Assembly (NCBI RefSeq): GCF_002865645.1
Contig: NW_020194684.1
Coordinates: forward strand, 3,291,030 to 3,355,029
Length of the DNA stretch: 64,000 nt
Direction of reading: 5' to 3'
Origin: Hyaloscypha bicolor E
Lineage: Eukaryota; Ascomycota; Leotiomycetes; Helotiales; Hyaloscyphaceae
The translations under genes and the position numbers were made by a program. The notes under the pieces are model-generated. The model was given only the letters and a program-made list of their open reading frames with translations. It was not told the origin of the DNA and did no database searches. Below are positions 24,412-35,603 of the stretch, piece after piece. Each line of letters begins with the position of its first letter. Position 1 is the stretch's first letter.

Positions 24412-25529
24412 ATGGAGGTCGATTATAACGCGAGATACGGCAACCCCGCATATTTGGTGAATAGCTCCCGCTTTGGACACCTACTTCCATCTGACTGACG
24501 CGTTTCAGGTTTTTGATGGCGAGCTATTTTATAAGACGTCGATGAACCTTGTACGCGCTATCTTTCGAAAAATGCACATGCACTCCTACTCCTTACGCAG
24601 TGAGGCTGATTACCTATTTGTAGCACGAACTTGATGGCGTCACCTTCGCGATTGTGGTTGCACTTACAGACGAGAATGATGACGACCTTGAGCCGATGGA
24701 AGCAGGGCCAGATTCGGTGGTACGTTTTTTTTTTACGAGACACTTGCGTGGCTGTGTTTGTTAATCAGCCTCAGGTCTTCAATCATGCAGTTTACCAAAA
24801 GTCGTGGATGACTGATCCGGTATAGTTTTGAAGAAAACTGCGTTTTGAAGCTGCCCTGCTAATTGCTCCTAGGCAGAAATCGAGGACGGCATCTTGAGGA
24901 CTGTCGAGAAATCCGATTCCAGCTCTGCATACCCTCTACCTCCCATAATCCCGACCACCTCCCGAATTCATCATTCGTTACCTCCTGAAGCCGGAGTGGC
25001 GTCCTTACCTCAAGCGAACTACCCTGCCACTCCGCAACCTCAATCTGGACAGCTCTCAGCTATTGCACCTCCTCAAAGTCAGATGAGATCGATTGTCATG
25101 CCGCCTCGAGCTCGAGCAACCAATAATAAGGCTTTACAACTGCTATTCGATTTGCCCGCTCACCAACGTGCCGGCGTTCAGATCATTTATCCTTCCCCGT
25201 TCAACCCGCGCATTACTTTACTGCCCGGTCAAATCAAACGCCGTTCCAAATGGGCAGAAGAACATACCCGCTACCTCTATGAGTTGATGGAGCTAGCCAT
25301 GTTACTTCTGAACCGGCCTCTTGAGCATGGAGACTTCCCCGCCATTACGGAGGCTCTCCATCGCCAATTCCGAGGCACGTTCTCTGGAAATGTTCCATAT
25401 CCGCTTAGGGGTTATAACACAGTGCACTCCTATGCTACGAGGAAGCAGCCGTATGACAATTTGCTGAGACGCGTACTTCCGGACAAGGTTGGAAACAAGA
25501 CAACTTTTCGACCTCACAACCATCAGTGA
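24412..25529 (+). CDS. Unrecognised two-domain protein, paralog of 31189-32339 (copy A)
   Basis: Five exons, all joined in phase 0: 24412-24456, 24509-24550, 24624-24719, 24775-24819 and 24873-25529, giving about 294 residues. The N-terminal part (1-75) has two short motifs, LVFDGELFYKTSM and VVFNHAVYQKSWM, each beginning at an intron boundary, around an acidic stretch (FAIVVAL, DENDDDLEPMEAGPDSV). A proline-rich linker (about 90-150) leads to FDLPAHQRAGV. The C-terminal domain (about 190-270) is compact and basic: WAEEHTRYLYELMELAM, ITEALHRQFRGT, then YPLRGYNTVHSY. Domain order, motifs and intron positions match the gene at 31189-32339. I know no named family with this architecture. The C-terminal part might be a helical DNA-binding domain (inference only). 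No signal peptide or membrane segment. Confidence 0.75.
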
Positions 25530-26555
25530 TGCAGGGACGGAAGGGAAGAGACAGAACGACATGGATACCTTATAATCATTAGTGATGCACAGAGAGGAGA
25601 GCAGCGCGAATACGGAGGGTATTGTTGTGGATTAATATGTGTAGGACTATGGCAATGTGTTGCTCCCACATTGCTGCATGAAGAATGATGGATGGAGTTT
25701 GCTTCCTTTTCTTTGCAAGTTTCCCCGCCACACACAACATGTTTGCGTAATCGCGCGTCGCCCATCACCCGCGCTTAAGGGGGGTCTCTCTGCTTGTTTT
25801 CTTTTCAAAATTGTCTTTACATTCCAACGAGGGCGTCGGATGATTTGAAAGTGGGGGAGATTGCTATGGCATTCACGAGTACATAGTTTCCCTCTCAGTC
25901 AGCCGAGACAATCAAGCTTACATCTCCCAATCCATCCATCACCTGCTCGCTAGCAATAGCTTCCTTCCCCTAGAGCCCAAAAGCAAGAATTGAGAACCAA
26001 TAATTCAAAACTAAGTTTTGGAGTCCAAGTACCGGGTCTTATCTGAAGCTGGTGTAAGTATAGAGAAATCAGATAGCCTGATTCTCCTCGGTCTTGATCG
26101 TATGCGTCAGCAATGCAATTAAATAACATATTCTCAAAGTCATTCCCCGCGGTCCGAGGGCTGAAAAGGCGGGGCCAGGTGTGTGTGGAGCCTGTGAGAG
26201 CTGTAGAATGATGCGTGAAATATACTAGCCGCTTTTTGATTGATTTCCTCTTTTAAAGGTAGGAAAATAATTGATATATATAACAAAAGTAATTTAAAAG
26301 GTGCTATAATTTTTTTAAAAGACTTCACAGATAGTTTGCAGTATAGCATTGCTGCGAAGGACACAGTTAGGCAATGCCGGTTCATTGGGATTCCAGGTGG
26401 GCAGGAGAAGCTGCTGCTTTGTAGGAGTGAATAAATGAATCACGACTTTAGATAGATGATTGTTTGCTGGGTGCATTGATTATTGGAAGGGATACAGAGG
26501 GTTGAGGAATTGGACTAGCTCTTTCCAGAAAGTGATTTTTAGACCGAATTGCGGT
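25530..26555. other. Intergenic between convergent genes, nothing recognised
   Basis: About 1 kb between the 3' ends of two convergent genes. AT-leaning near 26230-26320. Frames are short and without motifs. Confidence 0.45.
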
Positions 26556-28319
26556 TCACGAATAGACTTTGCCCCTTTTTAATCCTTTCCCCCTTGCAGA
26601 TACCTTATCAATGCTATACTGTATGTGTCCCATTTGTGAATTGTTTCCAGTGCTCTGCACGTCATTGGCGACAGATATGTCAAGCCTGACAGGTCTTTCA
26701 AGTTCGCCAGATAAAGCAGCCCCAGAGAGCAAGTCCAAACTATCCTTGTTGATCCCAGATAGTACTACTGCTATTCCAAACCCTTTGCCAATTGGCGAGG
26801 CGTAGAAGGTAGCAGCTAAGATAAACATCAAAGCAGTCAATATTGGCTGCATCGCAAGTAAGAGGTACAATAACCAAGTAGAATCGAGGGTTGCCGTAGT
26901 TGCTATGATGAGCTCGTTGGTGGCGGGATAATTGTATTCAGACTGTGGCACCGTATTGTCTTCCATAATCGCCGGCAACATTTGCGCAAAACGAGCCCAA
27001 TAAGCGCTTGCAACCGCAGTTGTAAAAGCAGGAACAAGCCACGAGGACTTATTGCGTGCCTCAGCGTAGCCGAGTAGAGAATGAACAAGCACCGACAAGG
27101 TGTCTATTGGGAAAGGCGTGTAGTTGCTGATTGAGAGCAGAGTCTCGCTGGTACGCGTGCCGTCGCAGCTTCCATTGACCAGAGCGACTGCAGTGCTGTT
27201 GATGCTCCATACGCCTGAGCATCTCTCGCGCCTTGTGTTAAACATTCGAGCGGCAGACTGGAAGGAAACGCCCTCAGGCGACGATAGATCGGTGATAGAA
27301 CCAACCCAGCTTATATTGCCTCGGAAGTGGCACAGAATGCAGCAATGTCCATCGTCTTGAGTTAAGGCACCAGGCAGATATCCTATATTAAAGTTCTGGT
27401 CGAAATCTTCGAATGCTGTAACGTCGCTAGTGCCGAAGATCTCTCGCCAGAAGGTTTGGTTGTCTCTGAAACTGTCGAAAGAGCTGTTGTATCTGGTGAC
27501 CGTAGCATTTACGGTAGCACTTATTCTCCAAGAGTCATTTCCGTTCAGGCTGGCTTGAATCGAGGACATATAGTCTGGCAGAGGTAGGTCAAGCAAGGCG
27601 GCAGATTCGTTGTCGGGTAGCAATGTATTGTAGCCATACGCTGTGGCTTGAAGTGGTGGTAGGACCGCATCATTGGTGGATGCTGCCATGAAAGGCACAT
27701 TTGAATTGATCATGTAGTAGACAGAGTTGTTCATGGCATTGTAGTCTCCAAGAGGGGGTGGTGCAATCCCGTAACGCCGCAGAGAGCTGGAGATGTTGGG
27801 GTCGATCACGGCACTGCTGTGTCCTCCGGTAAACCTCTTGTACCCAATACTCAAGGTAAGTGGTAGGAAAGTGAAGAAAAACAAAGTCAATCTCCAAAAG
27901 ACGCCTGTTTTTGAGAGTGATATTGCATTTCTCAATATCGCATCGTAGTTCTGCAAGCGGGAGTCGCCCCACCTAAACTCTATGATCAGAAATAGCCGCG
28001 GCTCAATCCTCTTCATTGCCAAGTTCATTATGCTCAGCAAGAACCCAATGATAATAATCTGGCCATTAAAACCTAACCGCCAGGAAACGGTCAGGTGCGG
28101 CGTGACAACGCAGATGGAAGCGGCTAGACATACAAACGAGCCGAAGACGGAACAGAGGTCAACTATATCCAGTGTAGGTTTTGATTGTGGTTTCCCTATC
28201 GTTCGGAAATTGAGGGTGTCTCCATCGAGAGCCGCGGGGCTCAACTCAATTGAGGTCGCCTGTGGAGGAATATCGATATGCGAGTATCTAGCTCTGGCGC
28301 TTGTATTAAAAAAAGGCAT
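26556..28319 (-). CDS. Multi-pass membrane protein with glycosylated lumenal domain, unknown function
   Basis: A single exon of 587 residues starting at the Met at 28319. An upstream in-frame Met at 28424 would add a spurious Leu/Phe-rich segment. Hydrophobic helices lie near residues 50-70 (SVFGSFVCLAASICVV), 75-98 (IIIIGFLLSIMNLAM) and 135-155 (LTLFFFTFLPLTLSIGY). A large domain follows with many N-glycosylation sequons (NNS, NDS, NAT, NSS, NQT, NIS, NST, NGS, NKS). Last is a helix near 505-530 (LLYLLLAMQPILTALMFILA) and a short cytosolic tail. This layout (three helices, glycosylated ectodomain, last helix) is like the membrane protein at 2621-4670 but the sequences are not obviously homologous. 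Function unknown. Confidence 0.75.
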   Translation of the reverse strand: MPFFNTSARARYSHIDIPPQATSIELSPAALDGDTLNFRTIGKPQSKPTLDIVDLCSVFGSFVCLAASICVVTPHLTVSWRLGFNGQIIIIGFLLSIMNLAMKRIEPRLFLIIEFRWGDSRLQNYDAILRNAISLSKTGVFWRLTLFFFTFLPLTLSIGYKRFTGGHSSAVIDPNISSSLRRYGIAPPPLGDYNAMNNSVYYMINSNVPFMAASTNDAVLPPLQATAYGYNTLLPDNESAALLDLPLPDYMSSIQASLNGNDSWRISATVNATVTRYNSSFDSFRDNQTFWREIFGTSDVTAFEDFDQNFNIGYLPGALTQDDGHCCILCHFRGNISWVGSITDLSSPEGVSFQSAARMFNTRRERCSGVWSINSTAVALVNGSCDGTRTSETLLSISNYTPFPIDTLSVLVHSLLGYAEARNKSSWLVPAFTTAVASAYWARFAQMLPAIMEDNTVPQSEYNYPATNELIIATTATLDSTWLLYLLLAMQPILTALMFILAATFYASPIGKGFGIAVVLSGINKDSLDLLSGAALSGELERPVRLDISVANDVQSTGNNSQMGHIQYSIDKVSARGKGLKRGKVYS

Positions 28320-29517
28320 TACGCCTCGCTCTTCGTAATGTTTGCAAAGAAAAAGAAAAAGAAAAAGGAGTGGGTAACAATAAACTGAGGAATGGAAAAC
28401 GGCGGTGCGGATGCCATTTATCAAGCAGGTAAACAGGATTAATTCAGAGCCTCAGCTGAAACACGGAACCGCATTAAGCACCCTGCATGCTGGGGAGGGG
28501 GATGTAGTACAAAGGTTATTGGCGGACGTTGATTTGGCTGCATGCTGTGGAAATATTAGCTTCAACAATGGCCGTGCAGCATTCCCATTGGATGGGATCC
28601 GGTGCTTTAGGCGCTCCCACCCGTTGCATACTGTAGCTCCCTAGCTTGAGGAGAGGTCTGTTCCGGCCCCAGGTTGAAAGCTGATATATCTAGTGGCATT
28701 GGCCTGGGCTACGCCACGCCGCGTAACGAAGCAAAGAGGGCGAGTACCTGAGCAGAGCAAAGGCGACCCTGCTCACATGAGCCTGAGGACTGAAAAGGCG
28801 GAAACGTTCACGTAGTATTACAGACTGAACGGAAACGCCACCCTCTGCGCGGTCCTTGCGTACCCAGACTCTCCCATGTCACCAGGGCCGGCGAAATCCT
28901 TCTGTTGTTTAAATTGACTGCCTTGTTATTCTTCTTCCATGTCTTCCCGAGTTCTCTTCACCGGTCGTTGATACTGTCCAGGATTCAAACGATACGGACG
29001 ACGGAGAAACGAAGAGTATCTTTCTGAATTGGGACAAGGTGGCACTTAACCGTAAGTGGTCTTGCTCGTTGTTCGTGCGGCGCCACTCATCAAGGAAAGC
29101 TGCTTATCGAAGAAGAGAGGTAGATCAATCGCCTCCCGTTTCCATCCAGCGAAGACCGGAGGTTGGCTTTCCTTCTTCTGTACGCCTCCGCAGCACTTTA
29201 TCGCCCCGAGGGCAGTAAGTTTTCGGGTGAGAGCTAGCTTTTCAGCCTCAATCCAGTTGAACTGGCCCTTGCTTGGTGAAGTTGATGCCAAATATCGAAA
29301 TCCAGAAAGAGCATTCAGTAGTCTTGAGTGGGCAGTCAGGATCAAAGCTATAAACACTCACTTACAACTGCAGAATTATTCAAACATAATGCTAAATTCA
29401 GAAGCTAACGGGGGGAAATGATTGAAACTCATTTGCAGCCCTGATCATGGACCACTTCCAAACTGCCGGACATTCCATAATCCCCTTTCTCCTCACAATG
29501 GCATCTATGCTCCGCAC
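28320..29517. other. Intergenic, both strands partly open but no gene supported
   Basis: The region is upstream of the membrane protein (minus strand) and downstream of the peroxygenase. Frames at 29046-29357 (minus) and 29056-29421 (plus) overlap on opposite strands, which suggests chance. No motif is recognised. Confidence 0.4.
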
Positions 29518-30394
29518 TCAATGCTCAGCAGTCTTCGACTTCGCGCCCCATTCGACCGGAAGAACAGTTCCATTAAACTTCGCCATTGTGAGCCCAAAAC
29601 GAGAAAGAACGCGAGGTTCCCACTGCTCGGAGAAACGTTCTTCGGTGAGCATGGGCGTGAGATCAGTGATCCGACCACCGAAGATTGTCAACATTGTTGA
29701 CGAACTAGATGCTGGTCAATAAGGGAGGAAAGAAAGTAGGCGAAAATGCATACTTCGAGCTCCCAAATATATTATGGAAAAGATTTTCGGAGTAGGCTTG
29801 ATTGGTCTTCCTTGCATCTTTCCTTCTTTTGGACAACGCCCGTGAAAGGTCAGGAATGGTCAAAAGCGGAGAACCATCAGGCATTTTTGCAGTAGCTTCT
29901 TTCAGCAGATCATCAACGAGCTTCAAATCTGGCTTTCCCTGATCTGGAACGAGGGCTGCATCTTGCCTCGTGAGACTCGCGTCATGCTCGATGGCATTAT
30001 GCAAGCTCAATTCCGCCAGATCGAAGCGGCCGGTCCAATACGAGCGATTCAAAAAATCCGCGGAGAATTTGGGCACGAAGAAGCAAAAGGAAGGGGCGAA
30101 GTTGAAAGTCTGCCGGACAGCGGTGTTGAGTTCTTTGAAGGATATGTTCTTCCCATCGTGCGGGAGGATGCCATGATTTGCCAGTGCGTTTAGCATTGGG
30201 CATGCTGATCTGGAATCATCGCCTTTAGGCGGAACATATTCTGGCCAAGTGAGATGGTGGCCTGCGGCGTGGGCGGGGACGACATGGCCGGGTTTGAGTG
30301 AGGGAGTAAGGATGTTGATGATAAAGAGCCCGAAGTCCCAAGCTAAGACAAATACGTTGATAAAGAAGCCAGTAATCTTCTTCAAGATGCCCAT
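29518..30394 (-). CDS. Heme-thiolate peroxidase/peroxygenase (chloroperoxidase family), membrane-anchored
   Basis: Two exons: 30394-29754 and 29704-29518, about 275 residues. The intron (29705-29753) restores HNIFGS-SNSSTMLTIFGG, family-typical sequence that the unspliced frame loses. The heme-thiolate signature SRSACPMLNALANHG places the proximal Cys at 65 (most relatives have PCP, here ACP). The acid-base region is EHDASLTR, with Glu136-His137-Asp138. The C-terminus LTEER ... GLTMAKFNGTVLPVEW is typical. Residues 8-30 form a strong hydrophobic segment (FFINVFVLAWDFGLFIINIL), so the enzyme is either anchored with its domain in the secretory lumen or secreted. It would use H2O2 to oxygenate or halogenate organic substrates. 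Length is normal for short peroxygenases. Confidence 0.9.
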
Positions 30395-31188
30395 CTTATA
30401 TGTAGTCTCGGCGTGAGTTTGGATGCTGAGAAATGTGTTGCAGATTAGGGACGAGGTTGACCTGAAAAATGCCGACCGAGAATTTGCAGGCGATGGAGGG
30501 TAACACAAGCCACCACGTCACTATTTCTGATTGCGTTAGTTCAGTTAGCGACTGCAGTGCCTGGTGGAACAGGGCCACTTACGAGCGTTAGATTTCCCGA
30601 CAAATGTACAAATCACAGCTCTCAGTCTCCTGATTGGCTGAACTTGCATCACCACGGCATCACAAGGACACTTCTGCATTCCTTTTTCAGCATGCCTGCC
30701 TTAGTTCAACAAATAGGCCACCCTAAAGTCGCTGCTACAAATGAGAAAACATCATACTGCTGAGCTGCGCTAGAACTTCTCTCGATTTACACAGGGCGAG
30801 TAATGAAAGCTGGTCCATTTCAGATTGCTAAACTTGGTTGAGGTATTTAACTAAGGATCACCGTGGCGTGCACCATTTCAGGTTTTCAATGTCCCACCTG
30901 AACATTGAATTCAAGAACCTTGGATTTACAATAGACACAGAGGAAGAGGAACATTGAGAAGGTGATATTGCGAGTTGTTCTCGATTCATTTTCCCAGCTG
31001 GACATTGAACATTTTGGAGCAGCAGGATTTCAATATTCAGGCTTGACATTGGGAAACTGAGAGCAGCAAGATTTCAATATCCGTGGGATGGTTCCAGTCA
31101 GTGTAACATTTGTATTTCGGAGTATGACTTGAACACATGTACTGTAGAGAGCTGTCTTACGACTTTCGATGCTGAGATCGAAACCTTC
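30395..31188. other. Intergenic, with weak repeated gcagcargatttcaatat motifs
   Basis: No gene is seen. Near 31019-31035 and 31062-31080 the phrase GCAGCAGGATTTCAATAT / GCAGCAAGATTTCAATAT occurs twice about 40 bp apart, and acattga-type units recur around it, suggesting a decayed tandem repeat. Confidence 0.45.
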
Positions 31189-32339
31189 TCATTTCCCTCC
31201 ACTATCGCTGCCTCCGACGCCACCTCCAGTACCTCCAGTGCTTCCCAGGACTCGCAACTCGAGCGCGCTATAGTTATCCTTGCATTGCTTCACGACATAC
31301 GAGTGTACAGTGTTGTATCCTCTCTCTGGGTACTGTACACCGTTGGTGTAGGTGCCTCGAAATTTTCTGTGCAAGGCTTCCGTGATGGCTTGGAAGTCCT
31401 TGCGTTCAAGGCGTCGACTCAACTGTCCTATTGCTGTCTCTATCAATTCCCACAGGTATTGATTGTGTGTATCGTTCCAAAAGTAGCGCCCATGTTGACG
31501 GCACGAAGGGGCATTGTTGGCAGTCGGAACAAGGAACTGACCAGGCCGTTGGTTGGGAGGTAAGTCAAATCCTAACGGCAGAGGAGCAACTGAGGTGGCA
31601 TAAGGACAAGAAACAAGGCTAGGTCGAACGATGGATGGCGTTTGGAGATTTGGAATCTGTGTATCGAGCTTGGCTACTCTTGGTACGAAGTCTGGGATCA
31701 GGTGCTGTAAATAATTAGTACCACGAGTGCAAGATAGAGACTGGAATACGTACTGGTTCGAAATCACACTTTTGGTAAAGACCCCCGCGGAAGACCTGCA
31801 CGCCTGATTAACAATGCTATTTCAATGCCCCACAATCACTTTAGACTTTGCTTGATTTGAGATGCTTTGTAATATCACACAGTCACTTGTGACATTGGCT
31901 GACTTGAGCTAGGGCTCAACTCACCAGATACTCTGGGCCCTTCTCCTCCGGATCGAAGTCATCCTCGCCTTCCAGCACTGCCACTAGAAAGCTGTGGTCG
32001 CCTTGAAATGCGTTTGCCGGACTGAAGCTTGTCTCGGTATACAGTTGGCCGTCAAATACAACCTCGTTGGGGATGCCGTTATGGTTCGCTCCCTCATTGC
32101 TGCCCGCTGCCTTGATATTGTCGACGCCGAAATCAGCTGTCTATGAGAGATTTGTTTGTTAACAATAGTCCCACACAGACGTCAAACACTGGGAGAGTGG
32201 GCACCTTTGGGCTTTGTTCGTGGGGAGGGCTTTCTACATCGAAGAGACTGTGTTCGAGGATGGGGCTTTCTACTTCGAAGGTGCTGTTTTCGTGAACCGG
32301 GCTTTCTGTTCCGTGTTGAGGAACGACGCTCAGAGGCAT
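31189..32339 (-). CDS. Unrecognised two-domain protein, paralog of 24412-25529 (copy B)
   Basis: Exons from right to left: 32339-32190, 32140-31925, 31795-31754 and 31704-31189, about 307 residues. The first donor could instead be at 32180. Joins are in phase 0. The frame upstream of 32339 stays open for about 35 codons, so the N-terminus may be longer. After an acidic N-terminus come VVFDGQLYTETSF, FLVAVLEGEDDFDPEEKGPEYL and, beginning exactly at an exon start, VFRGGLYQKCDFEP, the equivalents of copy A motifs. A proline-rich linker ends in FDLPPNQRPG. The C-terminal domain reads HNQYLWELIETAI, ITEALHRKFRGT and YPERGYNTVHSY. The tail is Gly/Ser-rich (GGTGGGVGGSDSGG). Compared with copy A one internal intron is absent within the first motif block. 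Function unknown; the role of the pair is discussed in the findings. Confidence 0.72.
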
Positions 32340-34205
32340 GTTGACAGCTTCTCGACGCGTGGGGTAAGAAGGTGTGTGAGAGCTTTCAAGACCTCGAGCC
32401 CTTGTTATGTCGTAGACGTCTTGGGTATGGGACTGGAGTCATGCTTTGCTCTTCAGAAAGTTGAATATGTGTTGGCTTTTCGCGAAGCAAAGACGCGAAT
32501 TTGGATAGCTTCGAAACAAGAAAAAGCGGCACTAGTTTTGAAAATTTACACGAATATGCTTGTACGTCATTCACAGCCTTGTTAATAGCGGTGAATTGGC
32601 TATCTGACATATTTCGAAGACAATATATTCTATTTCAGAGCGTCAGAAGTTTAGCTCTCAAGCAATGCCCAGAATTTGGAAAAGGGGGCTCGCTTAAACC
32701 CCTTAAGATGAACGTATGTCACCTAGAAGGCAAGTGAGTTAAATAAAACTTATATATCACCTCGACCGGCTTCGCCTCTGGAGAAGGAGAAACTTGCCCC
32801 AAAGTAGGCTTTATAGAATCTTATTTTGACTAATTGTCTCGAGTAAATTAGCGCCATTGTCAAATCTAACTAGCGTTCATGAAATCCCACTTCTATATGC
32901 CCTTGTATTTTCATTTGCAAATCAAATACCTGATAGGCTTTTTACTGAAGCTGAGACAAGGTTTTGTCAGTGTTTTTAAGCGTATGACTATTCGGAGCGC
33001 CAAGATCGAGCCTAATGGTTTCTTTCTTCTTCAAATCTACCAACATTGCCTTCCTTTAATATCTCGCTAAATTACGCTGCAGCAAGTGTTCGGGATCGAT
33101 TTGGTAACTTCAGAACTGTCAGTAACTCGAATCCCAAAAGCAATGACCATTCAAACTAAGAGGTTAGTGAAGCACCAAGTCCAAATATTTTGCATTTCGA
33201 GAGATTCCCAATGATTAGCAACCTCTAAAACAGTGGGTTATAAATTCCTCAATTCTCATCCATAACCAAACTCACACTTCCTTTCCACAAAACCACTATT
33301 TCAATATCGAAAGTTAAGTAATACTATAATAAATCGTGGTATATTAACTCAAAACATTATACAACTAAGTCTATCAACTATACATTTCTCTCGGGACCAT
33401 TAAAACTCACATCCAGCACCATCTTGAAGGAAGCTAATTCCACATATAATGATTTTTCGTCCTTCCGCCCAGGTTCCCGAATGTACAATTCCCGCCTCCT
33501 AATAATACCAGCTGTCCATCAACAGGAGGTGGGCGATATATTATCGTCAACAGGTTGCAGACCAAGACAAACGCTGTGGTCTGTTCAAAAGTGAAAGATC
33601 ACGGGTCTATTATCTTATTTATCATGTCGAGAGATGTCCGCATTTCAGTTCAACAAAACTTATCAGTCCCGGAAAGTACGGTTGTTGACATTATTCAAAT
33701 CTTGCCTGGAAGAAACCGAGAGAGCGAAGTTTTGTTAGGAATCCATCTTAGCTCTCGTGGGAAGGGATATATAAAGGAGCCACATCCAACAGAATTCGAC
33801 TATCTGTTCAACGTGTTTTAACGGATGGACTGAGTGGTCGAGATGAGGACGGATAACTTTGTCATTAGCCTTTTGATGGAAGGCTTTTGATCTACGGGCC
33901 TCATCTGGATCAACTTTCAGTGGTCCGAGTATCAAGCTTGCTTTTGCGAGACATATGTGGAGATACAGGTCATAGCCATAAAAGGTGCGGAAGTGGAAGG
34001 AAGGTCTGGAGAGAGAAGCTCGGTGGATGGGAGGAAGCTGAGCGACTTTTGCTCGGAAACACGGGTCTCTCCTCTAAGGGCCTAAAATTAAAAATGGTGT
34101 TTACAGATCCATGACTACTTTAAATGACTAAATAAAGGCATACGGCCATCTGGTCTGTCCCCAAAACAGACCATGTGGTAGAAAACTCTAACCCACGCGT
34201 GAGCC
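32340..34205. other. AT-leaning intergenic region, no firm gene
   Basis: About 1.9 kb. An 88-codon plus-strand frame at 33555-33821 and a 74-codon minus-strand frame at 32386-32610 (possibly an upstream exon of copy B) are open but carry no motif. Confidence 0.4.
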
Positions 34206-35603
34206 TTAGCCTCGCCCTCGAAATCCTCTCCTCCCTGGAGAAGATCTCTTTTTACCAAACTGGACCTTACAACAGCGAGCCATAGAATCTTTCGGTACAA
34301 CATTTGGTTCGGTTACAAAGTGCAATGTTCCACAACCTGTGCATCTGTAAAGATTGTTGCCCTCATGAACAAGCTTTCGTGGTCCTTCAGTCCTCATGCT
34401 GTTTATTACTTCCTCGGTATCCTCTTCGCTAGCTTCCTCTTCGTCCTTCTCGTTCTGCGATTTCTTGTTCCTCCTTCCCCAGCTGGAACCTGAGAGAACA
34501 TAATCATCCAGAGATTGGTTATCGTTGGAAGGCACAGGCTCTTGGGGAGGCCTACGAGGAGTACCGTAATCCGCGATCGTCGCCTCGTCTTTCGCCATTG
34601 ATTCGAGGGTTTCTCTCGTGCGTGCAACAGCAGCGGCCTTAAACTCGTCTCCGTCAGGATCACGGGTAGCTTTGTGTGCAGCTCGGGCCGGTCTCGATTT
34701 TTTGAGATCCTTGAATGCCTTTTCGAAATTAATCTCGTTGCAAGCACTGCCGTGCTCACCAACACGATCGTCCCAAAACTCGCAGAGCATGTCTGCCAAC
34801 GCTTTTGACTTTTCATTCACCTCCTCCTCCCTTTCAAAGAATGACGGACGTCTGTTCTTCCTCATCTCCTCTTCTGTCTCTTCGTGGAATGGATGAACGT
34901 AGTTCAGAGGCAACTCGAAAAGCCTGAACTCCTCATCCTTTTGCTCCTGGGCTCTGAGCTTGGTCGCATACTCTTGGGCATCTGCCTTCGTGACCCCAAC
35001 GTCCTCTAGCTCTGGATCTTTAACATTTAACGTAGGCTTCCGTTGCTTCCTATTTTGTTTGTTCAGCTCCTTCCGGGTGAGAAGAAGGGCTCGGCGGTGG
35101 ATGTCTGAAGGATGGGACAGCGCACGGCCTTCTTGCCCAAGAGACTCTTCTAAAACTTTCTTCAAATCACTATCAATCCGAGCTTGTAAGTCTCGAAGCT
35201 CTCTGGTTTCGAGGGCCTCCTCTCTGCGTTTCTGAGCATTGTTGACACCAGCTTCGACCTGATGTTTCACGTTTGCTTCCTTGTTCGTCCTCTTCTTAAA
35301 AGCATTGCGCATTCGTTTTGGCATTGCGCGCGGGACATCGTGCTCCTCCTCCTCCTCTGGTTCTTCAGATCTTGTAACCTTTGGCTCAGGCTCTTCTTCA
35401 ATGTTGACACAGGTTGACAGGAGCTTCTCGTATGCTTTGACGGCATTTTGGAATTTCGCCGTCGCTCGAGAGTCGTACGGGTTCTTGTCAGGATGAAGCC
35501 TAAGAGCTGTCGCGTGGAAGGCTTTCTTGATCTCATTTGGGCCAGGCTTTGAGCGAGCGTCGAGCCCGAGTATGGCATACAAGCCGGCAAACGTGGGTGC
35601 CAT
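34206..35603 (-). CDS. J-domain (DnaJ-type) co-chaperone protein
   Basis: A single exon of 465 residues; I use the Met at 35603, just before the J domain, rather than the upstream in-frame one at 35660. The J domain is at residues 5-62: LYAILGLDA, IKKAFHATALRLHPDKNP with the HPD motif at 37-39, and FQNAVKAYEKLL. The rest is highly charged, with acidic runs (EEPEEEEEHD, EKDEEEASEEDTEE), a basic KRMRNAFKKR patch and coiled-coil-like segments. A short Cys-containing module near the C-terminus (RCTGCGTLHFV ... ARCC) may bind a metal, followed by an RG-rich tail (GRRGFRGRG). J proteins recruit and stimulate Hsp70. Charged length and the RG tail suggest a nuclear or ribosome-associated role, which is inference. 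Confidence 0.88.
   Translation of the reverse strand: MAPTFAGLYAILGLDARSKPGPNEIKKAFHATALRLHPDKNPYDSRATAKFQNAVKAYEKLLSTCVNIEEEPEPKVTRSEEPEEEEEHDVPRAMPKRMRNAFKKRTNKEANVKHQVEAGVNNAQKRREEALETRELRDLQARIDSDLKKVLEESLGQEGRALSHPSDIHRRALLLTRKELNKQNRKQRKPTLNVKDPELEDVGVTKADAQEYATKLRAQEQKDEEFRLFELPLNYVHPFHEETEEEMRKNRRPSFFEREEEVNEKSKALADMLCEFWDDRVGEHGSACNEINFEKAFKDLKKSRPARAAHKATRDPDGDEFKAAAVARTRETLESMAKDEATIADYGTPRRPPQEPVPSNDNQSLDDYVLSGSSWGRRNKKSQNEKDEEEASEEDTEEVINSMRTEGPRKLVHEGNNLYRCTGCGTLHFVTEPNVVPKDSMARCCKVQFGKKRSSPGRRGFRGRG

Noticed and set aside
29056..29421. 121-codon plus-strand frame opposite a 103-codon minus-strand frame
   Set aside because: Both strands open over the same DNA with no motif in either; likely chance.
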